Assembly: GCA_002737705.1 (NCBI GenBank)
Contig: NSIM01000018.1
Span: forward strand, 1-33,473
Reading direction: 5' to 3'
DNA from: Flavobacteriales bacterium
GTDB lineage: Bacteria > Bacteroidota > Bacteroidia > NS11-12g > UBA955
Length of the DNA: 33,473 nt
Part shown: piece by piece, positions 24,233-33,354 of the stretch
Layout: every line of letters starts with the position of its first letter
Numbering within the stretch: the stretch's first letter is position 1
The notes under the pieces: model-generated
Told to the model about the DNA's origin: nothing
The model's database searches: none
Seen by the model: only the letters and a program-made list of their open reading frames with translations
Program-made: the position numbers and the translations under genes

Positions 24233-25261
24233 GTGAACCCTACTAAATTGTCAGTTGTCATTATCACCTACAATGAAGCCAAAAATATTGCTTCTTGTAT
24301 TGCGTCGTTTACAGGCTTGGCCGACGAAATCCTGGTTGTTGACAGCTACAGCACAGACGAAACCCCATCGATTGCAGAAAGCTGTGGCGCCAGAATACTG
24401 CAACATGTATTTCAGGGTCATATAGAACAGAAAAATTGGGCTGCTTCACAGGCAAAATTTGATTGGGTTTTAAGTTTAGATGCAGACGAACAATTGGGAG
24501 AAGCATTGTTCGCATCCATATTGGCTATAAAAAATAATCATTTTTGCCTGCAATCAATCGCCCATAAAGGCTATTTCTTTAATCGACTCAACCACTTGAA
24601 TGGAAAACCCATCAAAGGATGTGGTTGGTACCCAGACCAGAAGCTTAGGCTTTGGAATCGATTGGCAGGCAAATGGGGTGGAAATAACCCCCACGATAAA
24701 TTTGTTTTGAATACAGGCCATTCTTCGGGCCATTTGCAAGGTGATATACTGCATTTTACCTACCCCTCATCTACCGATTTGCGTATACAGGCTATGCGAT
24801 TTGGCAAAATTGGTGGAATGCAGTACCAAAATCGTCATGTGCTTATGTTGACAATGCAATTTTTGTTTTCGGGGATGGTGCGTTTTGTGCGCAATTATAT
24901 TCTGCGGGGAGGATGGATTTATGGAATTGATGGGTTGCAAATTTGTTATTGGCAAATGGTAGAAACCCAATTAAAATATAGCCATGCACTCAAAAATTGG
25001 TTCTTCAATAAAGGGAAATCTTCCGCCCATTCGACCTTTCTGTTAATAATTCTTATGTTTTTTTTGTGTGTTCAATACACATATACCCCATCGTTAAGGC
25101 TTGGAAAGAAATTTTCCCCTGCTTCTTATTACCCTTGTTCGATCAATGAAATTCCCCGACCAAACCTGGATTTAGGAGACCATTGGATTCTCGGCCAAAC
25201 CACCCAAAATCGGGCCTTTTCTTTGGGTGTTAAAATGCGCATTGCCCCTCTTATTTCCTAA
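24233..25261 (+). CDS. family 2 glycosyltransferase (WaaE/KdtX-like)
   Basis: A 342-residue glycosyltransferase; the first 255 or so residues follow the WaaE/KdtX-like pattern of LPS-core enzymes: SVVIITYNEAKNI at 7-19, VVDSYSTDET at 35-44, the DADE metal site at 83-86, GWYPDQKLRLWNR and PHDK, then the RGGWIYGIDGL segment. It would add a sugar to the LPS or a related envelope glycan at the inner membrane. The remaining 85 residues contain a hydrophobic stretch (LLIILMFFLCV) and an unfamiliar tail, longer than the family needs. The GTG at 24233 is the only start that keeps the first strand. rnhB follows after 5 nt. Confidence 0.85.
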   Translation: MNPTKLSVVIITYNEAKNIASCIASFTGLADEILVVDSYSTDETPSIAESCGARILQHVFQGHIEQKNWAASQAKFDWVLSLDADEQLGEALFASILAIKNNHFCLQSIAHKGYFFNRLNHLNGKPIKGCGWYPDQKLRLWNRLAGKWGGNNPHDKFVLNTGHSSGHLQGDILHFTYPSSTDLRIQAMRFGKIGGMQYQNRHVLMLTMQFLFSGMVRFVRNYILRGGWIYGIDGLQICYWQMVETQLKYSHALKNWFFNKGKSSAHSTFLLIILMFFLCVQYTYTPSLRLGKKFSPASYYPCSINEIPRPNLDLGDHWILGQTTQNRAFSLGVKMRIAPLIS

Positions 25262-25266
25262 TCCTT

Positions 25267-25872
25267 ATGTTATTGGCAAAAACCAGTTCACAATTGCTCG
25301 AGGCGGGGTGCGATGAAGCCGGAAGGGGTTGTTTGGCTGGGCCAGTTTTTGCCGCAGCGGTTATTTTTCCAGAGGGCTTTTACCATCCTTTGTTGAATGA
25401 TAGTAAACAAGTTGGAAAATCACAACGCGATAGGCTTCGAAAAATTGTGGAATCAGAAGCCTTATACTGGGCTGTAGGATCATGTTCTCCTGCAGAAATT
25501 GACGAAATAAATATTCTCAATGCCAGTATTTTGGCCATGCACAGGGCATTGGACAAACTGCCAATAGACCCGACAATCATTGCTGTTGATGGCAACCGAT
25601 TTACACCCTACAAACGGGTGCCACATTGTTTAGAAATAAAGGGTGATGCCCGATTTCTTCACATTGCAGCAGCCAGTATTCTGGCCAAAACACACCGCGA
25701 TGAAATGATGGAGGATTTGCATTTTCTTCACCCAGACTATGGATGGGCGCACAATGCGGGCTATCCAACACTTGCTCACCGCAATGCCATCAGGGCTTTT
25801 GGCATTACCATACACCACCGAAAAAGTTTTCGATTGTTGCCCAAACCAGCTCTTAAAAATCGGGCTATTTGA
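25267..25872 (+). CDS. rnhB: ribonuclease HII
   Basis: RNase HII cuts the RNA strand of RNA-DNA hybrids and single ribonucleotides in DNA. The 201 residues match the family. The signature CDEAGRG is at 15-21 (Asp16, Glu17), the third acidic residue in AVDGNRF, and the fourth in the KTHRDEMM helix. GDARFLHIAAASILAK is also typical. It is cotranscribed with the glycosyltransferase upstream, a chance pairing as far as function can be judged. Confidence 0.95.
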   Translation: MLLAKTSSQLLEAGCDEAGRGCLAGPVFAAAVIFPEGFYHPLLNDSKQVGKSQRDRLRKIVESEALYWAVGSCSPAEIDEINILNASILAMHRALDKLPIDPTIIAVDGNRFTPYKRVPHCLEIKGDARFLHIAAASILAKTHRDEMMEDLHFLHPDYGWAHNAGYPTLAHRNAIRAFGITIHHRKSFRLLPKPALKNRAI

Positions 25873-25943
25873 TAAATAATACAATAGATCAATAAAGTAC
25901 GGTGGCTTTGCGTTTTATTTGTATTTGCACTGCAACAAGAATC

Positions 25944-28232
25944 ATGAAAATACGCTCCCTGTTTATCCTTATCACTTTGACCTGTATTGCTGGAATACAA
26001 GCACAAACAAAAACACTATTGAAAGCCCGTGAAGCTTATACAGCTGGCAAATATCCTTCTGCAAGAAAATCCTGTATTAAAGGCTTGGATGATAACAAAT
26101 CAATCACTGAACTTTGGTATATCAAGGCAATTTGCGAATATGAGATGTATCAGATCGACAAATACAGAAAAGAGAGTACAGATTATTTTAAAGAAGCTGT
26201 GAAAAGTGCTGTCAAAGCCAAAAATTATGATGACAATGCGGTGTTTTACAAACAATATGGAGTGCGCCTGTTGCCATTGGTTTTGGCCAACAACAAAGAA
26301 GCCATTAGCAATTATGGGCAAGGCAGATATCCACGCGCAGTTCAAATGTATAAGAACAGTTACGAGCTAACCTCCGATACAATTGCTTTGGGAATGATGG
26401 GTCATTGTTATTATTTAATGCGAAATTCATTGGACGCCGTAAATACAATGCGCACAGTTGCCATGATGAACTTTGGGGCCAACGCTGAGGGTAAACACCT
26501 AAAAACATTTGTTCGTGAAGCATTTGAAGTACTCACAGAGCACTATCTAGTCGAACGAAATTTGCCAGACAGCGCTCGACTCTATTGTGAAATGGGCTTG
26601 GACGTTTTCCCCTTAAATATCAAATTGCTTAACTGGGAACGACAAATGGTAAACCAAGAATTGGCCGTTGTTAAAGCCAATTCTGGGTATAGTTTTATGT
26701 TTAACCAATGGATTACAAAAGCATTGAACTATTTTCCCAATGACACCTTCTACCTCCACCAACAAAATGCCTATTATCTTTCTCATATTACACACCTAAC
26801 CCAAACGAATCAATTTCTTGATGCCGAATCGATTCACCAGGAGTTTGTCGGAAGAAAAAAAACCCTTGTATCCATTCTAGCAAAAAACAATACCGACCCT
26901 TTTCTCACGAGAGATAGCTTCACTTTCATTGGCAATGGACTAGACTATTTCCTAGGGCACAATTTACAAGAAGGCACAATATTCTATTTCTATAAGTGGT
27001 ATCCCCTTCAGTTCAAATCCCGTCCCATTGACGAGAAATTACTGGGCGATTTAATCAGCAATCCGCCCAAATCTGTGAGCAAACGCTTAATTGGCATGCT
27101 TTCAAACCATGCTGGAAAAGTTTATCCTAAAAGCCTGCTGATTAAAAAATACCGATTAGAACTGTTTAATCGTTGGGTCAAAGAGCCCATCCATTTTTAT
27201 GATTGGGATCGAATAATCTCCTTGAGTGATACAGTAATAAAAGACTTTCCAATGAATAAAGTATTAAAACCCTTGCAACAATCTTTGCTTGCCATGGCCT
27301 GTGATTCCCTTCTTAAACAAGGCTATACAAAACTTGCTTGGGTTCATTATTACCGTTTGACCAAAGAAAATCCCAAAGCCATTGGATTGGTCGCTTTGCA
27401 GTCTCGTTTGGCCAAATCAGATTTCGAAAAGCGATTTAAAGGGAGTAAAATTACTTATGCTACGATTAAAGGGAAAAAAATTGCACAGACCGGATGGACA
27501 GGCAATAGCAAAAATTGTTTGACGGGAATGATACCCGATACAACATCGACAAAAATTACGGATCGAATCAATTATTTTAGACAAAATGCAGGAATCGTCA
27601 ACCCCATTACTTTAAATACCGAAAAGCAAATAGCCTGCTTAGAAGCGGCTGTAGTCTATTCTCCCTTGGGAATATTTAGCCATGAGCCAAAGCCCGAAAC
27701 ACACAAATGCTTTACCCAAGCCGCTGCCGATGCCGCCAAGTTTGGTCAGGCGGTATTGGAATCAAACCCTGCGCAGAGTGTAACCGTCTTTATGAGTGAT
27801 GACAAAAGTGATGAATTATACAACCGTCGATTGATAACCCATCCAGGGATGGCGAATTACGGATTTGGTTGTGCCGAAAACAATTCTGTATTTTGGATGG
27901 CAAGCAATGATGTTTCGGCCATAGACTCTGCGTATTATAAAGACCATTTCGTTGCGTGGCCTCCTGCCGGTGCTTCTCCTGTGATGTTGCTATTTGACAA
28001 ATGGAGTTTTTCTATTCTCCAGCCCCTCACCGATGCGACTGTAGCGATTGTTTCCAAAAAATTTGGTAAAATAGAAACCGATTCGCGCGCAGAAAATGGA
28101 AATGCACTTGGGTTGCCAACCCTCATCATTTTTCCACTTGGAATGATTCAATGGGAAGCAGGCGATGAGATTATAACAACCATTACCCTAAAAAACAAAA
28201 AGGTATATTCCTATACCACCCAATTGTTTTAA
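25944..28232 (+). CDS. large exported protein with TPR-like region and C-terminal CAP-like domain
   Basis: A 762-residue protein with a signal peptide (MKIRSLFILITLTC...IQAQ). The mature N-terminal part (about 22-500) is helical with TPR-like units such as AREAYTAGKYPSARKSCIKG and YGQGRYPRAVQMYKNSYEL. The C-terminal part (about 530-690) fits the bacterial CAP/SCP-like fold: DRINYFRQNAGIVNPITLN at its start, a central FSHEP with the likely metal-site histidine, and YNRRLITHPGMANYGFGC, the block that in bacterial CAP proteins reads HRRW-x-x-NP-x-x-x-x-x-GFG. The ATG at 25944 is preferred because the signal peptide starts there; an upstream TTG/ATG-like start at 25902 adds 14 residues. No T9SS sorting tail is seen. 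Function is unknown; envelope location is likely. Confidence 0.6.
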   Translation: MKIRSLFILITLTCIAGIQAQTKTLLKAREAYTAGKYPSARKSCIKGLDDNKSITELWYIKAICEYEMYQIDKYRKESTDYFKEAVKSAVKAKNYDDNAVFYKQYGVRLLPLVLANNKEAISNYGQGRYPRAVQMYKNSYELTSDTIALGMMGHCYYLMRNSLDAVNTMRTVAMMNFGANAEGKHLKTFVREAFEVLTEHYLVERNLPDSARLYCEMGLDVFPLNIKLLNWERQMVNQELAVVKANSGYSFMFNQWITKALNYFPNDTFYLHQQNAYYLSHITHLTQTNQFLDAESIHQEFVGRKKTLVSILAKNNTDPFLTRDSFTFIGNGLDYFLGHNLQEGTIFYFYKWYPLQFKSRPIDEKLLGDLISNPPKSVSKRLIGMLSNHAGKVYPKSLLIKKYRLELFNRWVKEPIHFYDWDRIISLSDTVIKDFPMNKVLKPLQQSLLAMACDSLLKQGYTKLAWVHYYRLTKENPKAIGLVALQSRLAKSDFEKRFKGSKITYATIKGKKIAQTGWTGNSKNCLTGMIPDTTSTKITDRINYFRQNAGIVNPITLNTEKQIACLEAAVVYSPLGIFSHEPKPETHKCFTQAAADAAKFGQAVLESNPAQSVTVFMSDDKSDELYNRRLITHPGMANYGFGCAENNSVFWMASNDVSAIDSAYYKDHFVAWPPAGASPVMLLFDKWSFSILQPLTDATVAIVSKKFGKIETDSRAENGNALGLPTLIIFPLGMIQWEAGDEIITTITLKNKKVYSYTTQLF

Positions 28233-28378
28233 ATCATTGCACAAAGATTGTGGCTTTCTCAGGTAAAAATATACACCCATCCGGCACACAAGCCTGACGA
28301 ATTCTATTCATTCACCAAGAATCCCTTAACAGGATAAAAAATTATAGGGGATTCCATTTATTTCTATGGCGAAAGGTC

Positions 28379-28409
28379 TTGTAAATTTTCTGTAAAGCAA
28401 CTAACTTCG
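28379..28409 (+). promoter_or_regulatory. promoter of the tRNA-Leu gene
   Basis: TTG at 28379-28381, a 20-bp spacer and TAACTTCG at 28402-28409, 24 nt before the first base of the tRNA. Confidence 0.5.
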
Positions 28410-28433
28410 CAATCCTTTTTGACAATTGCTTTT

Positions 28434-28515
28434 GCACGCGTGGCGTAATTGGTAGCCGCACCAGACTTAGGATCTGGCGCCGCAAGGTGTGTGGGTTCGA
28501 GTCCCTCCGCGTGCA
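28434..28515 (+). tRNA. tRNA-Leu (anticodon UAG)
   Basis: A class II tRNA of 82 nt. The acceptor stem pairs GCACGCG (28434-28440) with CGCGTGC (28508-28514); the discriminator is A28515. The D arm carries GGTAG, the anticodon stem CCAGA/TCTGG encloses the loop CTTAGGA with anticodon TAG at 28468-28470, a long variable arm follows, and the T loop is TTCGAGT. CCA is not encoded. The T stem (GTGGG/CCCTC) has one U-U mismatch at its second pair. It reads CUA and, with wobble, other CUN codons. Confidence 0.95.
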
Positions 28516-28585
28516 CAACTCCCCTCCCTAAATTGCCAATAGGCAAAGCGGTTGGGTTTTCATTTATTAGAAATCCATCCGAACT

Positions 28586-29971
28586 GTGAATATAAAATCC
28601 GAAAAAACCGACGACCTAAACCTGACCGTGATTATCTCATTGGAAAAAGCTGATTACCAAGAAAAAGTAGACCAAGAGCTAAAACGTTTACAAAAAAATG
28701 CCAATATTAAAGGATTTAGGGCCGGAAAAGCACCCTTGGGAATGGTTCATAAACTTTACGGAAAAAGTCTGTTGGCCGATGAAATTCAGCGCATTTCATC
28801 TGAGGCAATGAATGCCTATATTCAAGATGAAAAACTCGATATATTGGGCTATCCTATTTCTAGTAACCGTGTCGAAAGCGAATTGAATTTCGAAAACGCA
28901 AACGATTTTACTTTCGCATTTGATTTGGGATTGGCACCACAATTCGAACTCAATATCAGCAAGAAAGACAATCTCGAATTGTTCGAAATTGCAATCGGCG
29001 ATTCGGAAGTGGATGAGGATATCCAGCAATCTCGAAAACGCCATGGCAAAATGAACGATGTTGAACAGGTAGAAGACGAAGACATTGTATACACGGTAAT
29101 TACAGAACACAACGGCGAAGGCATTGCATTTGATGGAGGAATTTCGAATAAAAGTATCAGTTTTGTCGCTTCTTTAATTGAAGACCAAACAATTAAAAAA
29201 TTGGTGATTGGCGCAAAGGTTGGCGACACGTTCAAGACCAATATTAAAGCACTACTAAACAATAACGAGACCGTAATCAGCAATACATTGGGCATCCCAA
29301 AGGAAGGTCTAAACGACTTGGGAGAGGAATTCAATTTTGTGGTTTCTGAAATCAAAAGGAGAACCGATGCAGAATTAAATGAAGATTATTACAAAGAAGT
29401 GTTTGGGGAGCAAGAAATTCCAGCAAATGAAGAAGAGTACCGCGCCAAAATCAAATACAACCTCATCAATTACTACCGGAATGAAGCAGATTTATGGCTC
29501 GACCACCAAATTGGACATTTGCTTATGGAAAAACATCAATTGTCTTTACCCGATGAATTTCTAAAGCGTTGGCTCATTACCACCAAAGAGAATGAATATA
29601 CCATTGAAACCATTGAAGAAAAATACGCCTCAGAAAAAAGTGCGTTGATGCGCAGGTTAATCATTGATAAAATTGCCAATATCGCCAAGCTAGAAAGCAA
29701 TGAGGAAGATATTCGAGCCCAGGCTAAAATTTATTTTCATGGCATGTACCGCCAATATGGCCTTACCATGCCGGTAAATGATGATTTTTTAGACAGTTCC
29801 ATCAATAAGAAATTGGCTGAAAAAGACTTTGTCATGCAAATGGCCGACCGGGTGATCTACCGCAAGGCATATGACCACGCGAAAGAATTGGTTTCATTAA
29901 AATCTAAAAAGATCGAAGTGGCCGATTACTTTGCACATATTCATTCTCATAAAACTGAACACGGGGAATAA
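28586..29971 (+). CDS. tig: trigger factor (ribosome-associated chaperone and prolyl isomerase)
   Basis: Trigger factor binds ribosomal protein L23 at the exit tunnel and shelters nascent chains. The 461 residues contain the ribosome-binding motif GFRAGKAP at 43-50, a diverged central PPIase region (about 155-255, with the DVVYTV-like strand and AFDGGIS), and the long helical C-terminal cradle. The divergence is usual for Bacteroidota. The start is GTG. It precedes clpP by 37 bp and clpX after that, the classical protein-quality-control cluster. Confidence 0.92.
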   Translation: MNIKSEKTDDLNLTVIISLEKADYQEKVDQELKRLQKNANIKGFRAGKAPLGMVHKLYGKSLLADEIQRISSEAMNAYIQDEKLDILGYPISSNRVESELNFENANDFTFAFDLGLAPQFELNISKKDNLELFEIAIGDSEVDEDIQQSRKRHGKMNDVEQVEDEDIVYTVITEHNGEGIAFDGGISNKSISFVASLIEDQTIKKLVIGAKVGDTFKTNIKALLNNNETVISNTLGIPKEGLNDLGEEFNFVVSEIKRRTDAELNEDYYKEVFGEQEIPANEEEYRAKIKYNLINYYRNEADLWLDHQIGHLLMEKHQLSLPDEFLKRWLITTKENEYTIETIEEKYASEKSALMRRLIIDKIANIAKLESNEEDIRAQAKIYFHGMYRQYGLTMPVNDDFLDSSINKKLAEKDFVMQMADRVIYRKAYDHAKELVSLKSKKIEVADYFAHIHSHKTEHGE

Positions 29972-29983
29972 GCATTTCTAACT

Positions 29984-29991
29984 TAAATTTG
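29984..29991 (+). promoter_or_regulatory. possible internal -7 element (TAAATTTG) before clpP
   Basis: A perfect TAnnTTTG match in the 37-bp gap between tig and clpP, 17 nt before the clpP ATG. No -33 TTG at the proper spacing is seen; it could give clpPX transcription separate from tig. Confidence 0.35.
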
Positions 29992-30008
29992 TTACATTAT
30001 ACAATATC

Positions 30009-30701
30009 ATGGACTACGGAAAAGAATTTCAGAAATACGCAACAAAACATTTGGGCATAAGCAGTTTGAGGCTCGACGAATACACAAAATTGGTTTCACG
30101 CAGTGGAGGCATATACAACCTTACGCCGAATATCATCGAAGAAAGGCAATTAAATGCCAGTGTTATTGACATTTTCTCTCGTTTGATGATGGACCGCATT
30201 ATTTTCTTGGGTGTCCCAATTTATGAAGATGTTGCCAATATTATCATGGGTCAATTGTTGTTTCTCGAAAGTAATAATACCAATCGTGACATTCAAATCT
30301 ATATCAATAGCCCAGGTGGAAGTGTGTATGCTGGCCTAGCCATCTATGATACAATGCAGTATATTGGCAGTGACGTGGCGACCATTTGCACAGGAATGGC
30401 TGCAAGTATGGGTGCAGTATTGATGTGTGCCGGTGAAAAAGGTAAGCGCACTGCTCTCCCCCATTCACGGATTATGATTCACCAACCCCTTGGAGGTGCA
30501 AGCGGGCAGGCTTCAGACATTGAAATCACCTATAAAGAAATAAGCAAGTTGAAAAAAGAATTATACGATATCATTGCAAACCACACTGGACAGCCCTATG
30601 AAAGAGTCGAAAAAGACAGTGATCGTGATTACTGGATGACTTCTGCAGAGTCCAAAGAATACGGAATGATTGACGAAGTATTGGGTAAACGCACCAAATA
30701 A
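30009..30701 (+). CDS. clpP: ATP-dependent Clp protease proteolytic subunit
   Basis: ClpP forms the double-heptamer chamber that degrades proteins unfolded by ClpX or ClpA-type partners. The 230 residues have the catalytic triad Ser133 (GMAASMGA), His158 (MIHQP) and Asp207 (RDYWM). The N-terminal segment of about 35 residues before the NIIEERQ block may act as propeptide or gating loop, somewhat longer than in E. coli. It is followed by clpX after 6 nt. Confidence 0.96.
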   Translation: MDYGKEFQKYATKHLGISSLRLDEYTKLVSRSGGIYNLTPNIIEERQLNASVIDIFSRLMMDRIIFLGVPIYEDVANIIMGQLLFLESNNTNRDIQIYINSPGGSVYAGLAIYDTMQYIGSDVATICTGMAASMGAVLMCAGEKGKRTALPHSRIMIHQPLGGASGQASDIEITYKEISKLKKELYDIIANHTGQPYERVEKDSDRDYWMTSAESKEYGMIDEVLGKRTK

Positions 30702-30707
30702 TTGAGT

Positions 30708-31961
30708 ATGAAAACCAAGGGCCAACGTTGTTCCTTTTGTGGACGAAATAGCAGTGAAACCCTAATGATACTATCGGGTTTAGAGGGCCATATCTGTGAT
30801 CAATGTACCGACCAAGCCCACAAAATCACTGAAAAAGAATTGGGATTTTCAAACCAGTCTATCCCTTTGAAAAATAACACCCCGGGTAAAACTGCAAAAA
30901 AATTGCCCAAGCCGACCGAAATAAAAGCATTCCTAGACCAATACGTTATCGGCCAAGATCAAGCAAAAAAAATATTGAGCGTAGCGGTTTACAACCATTA
31001 CAAACGATTAGATAGCCGCAAATTGGGTACTGAGAATGATGTTGAGATTGAAAAGAGCAATATTTTATTGATTGGCGAAACCGGTACAGGAAAGACACTC
31101 CTTGCTAAAACACTGGCACGTATATTGGATGTTCCCTTTTGCATTGCCGACGCAACAGTTTTAACAGAAGCAGGTTATGTGGGAGACGATGTTGAAAGTA
31201 TTTTGAGTCGATTGTTACAGGTTGCCAATTACAAACCCGAATTGGCCGAAAGGGGCATTATCTATCTTGATGAAATGGATAAAATTAGCCGCAAAGGCGA
31301 TAACGCTTCTATCACCCGTGATGTGAGTGGAGAGGGCGTTCAACAAGGCTTGCTCAAGATTCTCGAAGGAACCATTGCCAACGTTGCACCCGAGGGTGGT
31401 CGCAAACACCCGGATCAGAAATACATTAAACTGGACACAACCAATATTCTATTTATTTGTGGTGGGGCTTTTGACGGTATTGAAAAAATCATCTCAAGAC
31501 GGGTTCAAAAAAATGTACTTGGATTCAAGCGAGATGCTAACAGAGAAATTAACGACAAAAAGTTATTGTCATTGGTCTCTCCTCCCGATTTGCGTTCCTA
31601 TGGAATTATTCCTGAACTCATTGGCAGGTTACCCATTATAACCGCATTGGACTCATTGGATAGGCCCACATTAAAATCCATATTAAGTGATCCCAAAAAT
31701 GCAATCCTCAAGCAATACCAATATTTATTCTCTTTGGATGGTGTCGACATTGAATTTGAAGATGCAGCGATTGATTTTATTGTAGAAATTGCCTTCGAAC
31801 ACAAACTTGGGGCCCGCGGTTTAAGAGGGATTTGTGAAACCATTTTACAAGATTTTATGTATACTATTCCGGGCAGCAAAAGAAAATCGAAGGTGCTTAT
31901 CACCAAAACGATTGCTGAAGAAAAATGGAATAGGCTTGAAATTCAGCGGTTCGCATCCTAA
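30708..31961 (+). CDS. clpX: ATP-dependent Clp protease ATP-binding subunit ClpX
   Basis: ClpX is the AAA+ unfoldase that feeds substrates to ClpP. From the ATG at 30708 it has 417 residues. The N-terminal zinc-binding domain has Cys8, Cys11, Cys30 and Cys33. Walker A GETGTGKT is at 123-130, the pore loop GYVG at 156-159, Walker B ending LDEMD near 187-191, and the RKH loop GGRKHPD further on; sensor and arginine-finger regions are intact (LIGRLP, GARGLR). A TTG at 30702, directly after the clpP stop, is an alternative start. Confidence 0.96.
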   Translation: MKTKGQRCSFCGRNSSETLMILSGLEGHICDQCTDQAHKITEKELGFSNQSIPLKNNTPGKTAKKLPKPTEIKAFLDQYVIGQDQAKKILSVAVYNHYKRLDSRKLGTENDVEIEKSNILLIGETGTGKTLLAKTLARILDVPFCIADATVLTEAGYVGDDVESILSRLLQVANYKPELAERGIIYLDEMDKISRKGDNASITRDVSGEGVQQGLLKILEGTIANVAPEGGRKHPDQKYIKLDTTNILFICGGAFDGIEKIISRRVQKNVLGFKRDANREINDKKLLSLVSPPDLRSYGIIPELIGRLPIITALDSLDRPTLKSILSDPKNAILKQYQYLFSLDGVDIEFEDAAIDFIVEIAFEHKLGARGLRGICETILQDFMYTIPGSKRKSKVLITKTIAEEKWNRLEIQRFAS

Positions 31962-32022
31962 TTTCTGTATTCCATTTTTAGAATAATTACATCTATTTTT
32001 TTGGACTAGATTGCACTTTGTA

Positions 32023-33354
32023 ATGAAAAAAAACAACAAACGAACACTTACCGCTTGGGCCATGTATGATTGGGCCAACAGTGTTTATCCACTGGTCATT
32101 TCATCTGCAATTTTTCCTGTTTATTACATAGCCGTCACTACCAAAAAAAATTCGTTGGGTATTATTAATGACACTGTAGAATTGTTTGGAATGAGTTTCA
32201 AGAATACTGTTATTGTCAATTATACCTTGGCCTTGTCATTTCTGATCATCTGTATTACCAGTCCCTTATTGAGTGGTATTGCAGATAGCCGAGGAAACAA
32301 AAAGAAATTTATGCGTTTCTTCTGCTATATGGGAGCAGCAGGTTGTGCGGGTTTGTTCTTCCTTACAAAAGAACCCGACACACTACCCTATGGTATTTTG
32401 GCAATTTTTGTTGCGAGTTTGGGTTTTTGGAGTAGTTTGGTATTTTACAATTCTTTTTTACCTGAATTGGCGACTCCCGAACAAATGGATAGGGCGAGTG
32501 CAAAAGGATTTTCATATGGCTATTTGGGATGTAGTTTAATGCTCATCATTTGTCTCATATTTATCAAATCAATTGCTCCAGCCTTGGGTTTTGATGTTGG
32601 ATTTGCTACGCGATTGTGTTTTATTGGGGTAGCCATCTGGTGGATTGGTTTTGCGCAACTATTTTTCTTTCGGATCAAAGAAGAACCCAAAATAAATACT
32701 GGCGAATCAGTTTTAAAAGGATTTTTGGCACTCAGAAAGGTTTGGGAAGAAATCAAACAACACAAGAGTATCAAAATATTCTTGACTTCATTTTGGTTTT
32801 ATTCGATGGGTGTGCAAACAGTAATGCTAATTGCAGCCTATTTTGGAGCGAAGTTGCTTAATATTCCCGCTGAAAAATTGTTGCCCATTATATTAATCAT
32901 CCAATTTGTCGGAATTGCTGGAAGTTTATTTTTCTCTTGGGTCTCCAAAAAACTGGGAAATAAAACATCCTTATCGATCACTTTGGCTACTTGGATATTG
33001 GTTTGTATTGGAGCGTGGTTTGATGCTGAATATAAATCAGTAATGGGATTCAATGTTTTGGCCTTTTTTGTTGGCGGAGTAATGGGAGGCGTTCAAAGTT
33101 TAAGCAGAAGTACATACAGTAAACTCATTCCCAATACCACAAATGACACCGCATCTTTTTTTAGTTTCTTTGACATCACTGAGAAATTCTCAATGGTTAT
33201 AGGCTTGTCTATTTTCGCCTATATCGAGCAGCATTCTCCTGAAAAAGGAATGCAAAATTCTGTTTTGGCCTTGCTTGTTTTCTTCGCTATCGGTTTGATT
33301 TTGTTAACCCGATTAAAAGACGACAGGTTAAATCCAACTAGCGAACCAGGGTGA
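32023..33354 (+). CDS. UMF1-type MFS transporter
   Basis: A 443-residue transporter of the vacuole-effluxer (Atg22/UMF1) branch of the major facilitator superfamily. The N-terminal signature TAWAMYDWANSVYPLVISSAIFP is typical of the branch, as is GGVMGGVQSLSRSTYSKLIP near the end of the fifth-last helix. About twelve membrane segments are visible. Related eukaryotic proteins release amino acids from the vacuole; the bacterial substrate is not known. The ATG at 32023 is preferred over the TTG at 32011. The last 17 nt overlap the convergent gene on the other strand. Confidence 0.85.
   Translation: MKKNNKRTLTAWAMYDWANSVYPLVISSAIFPVYYIAVTTKKNSLGIINDTVELFGMSFKNTVIVNYTLALSFLIICITSPLLSGIADSRGNKKKFMRFFCYMGAAGCAGLFFLTKEPDTLPYGILAIFVASLGFWSSLVFYNSFLPELATPEQMDRASAKGFSYGYLGCSLMLIICLIFIKSIAPALGFDVGFATRLCFIGVAIWWIGFAQLFFFRIKEEPKINTGESVLKGFLALRKVWEEIKQHKSIKIFLTSFWFYSMGVQTVMLIAAYFGAKLLNIPAEKLLPIILIIQFVGIAGSLFFSWVSKKLGNKTSLSITLATWILVCIGAWFDAEYKSVMGFNVLAFFVGGVMGGVQSLSRSTYSKLIPNTTNDTASFFSFFDITEKFSMVIGLSIFAYIEQHSPEKGMQNSVLALLVFFAIGLILLTRLKDDRLNPTSEPG

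Noticed and set aside
23875-24235. Inverted pair TGGCGAAGATA (23880-23890) and TATCTTCGCCA (24220-24230), with partial matches beyond, enclosing the transposase fragment as if terminal repeats of a small element
   Set aside because: Both copies are better explained as -7 promoter elements (TATCTTCGCC) of the outward-facing flanking genes; the same TAnnTTTGCC pattern precedes alaS and pckA. The element's left flank also extends further out.
28533-28546. Hairpin TTGCC-AATA-GGCAA after the tRNA as a terminator
   Set aside because: Five-bp stem, and the T-run comes only 10 nt later within a G-rich stretch; too weak to call.
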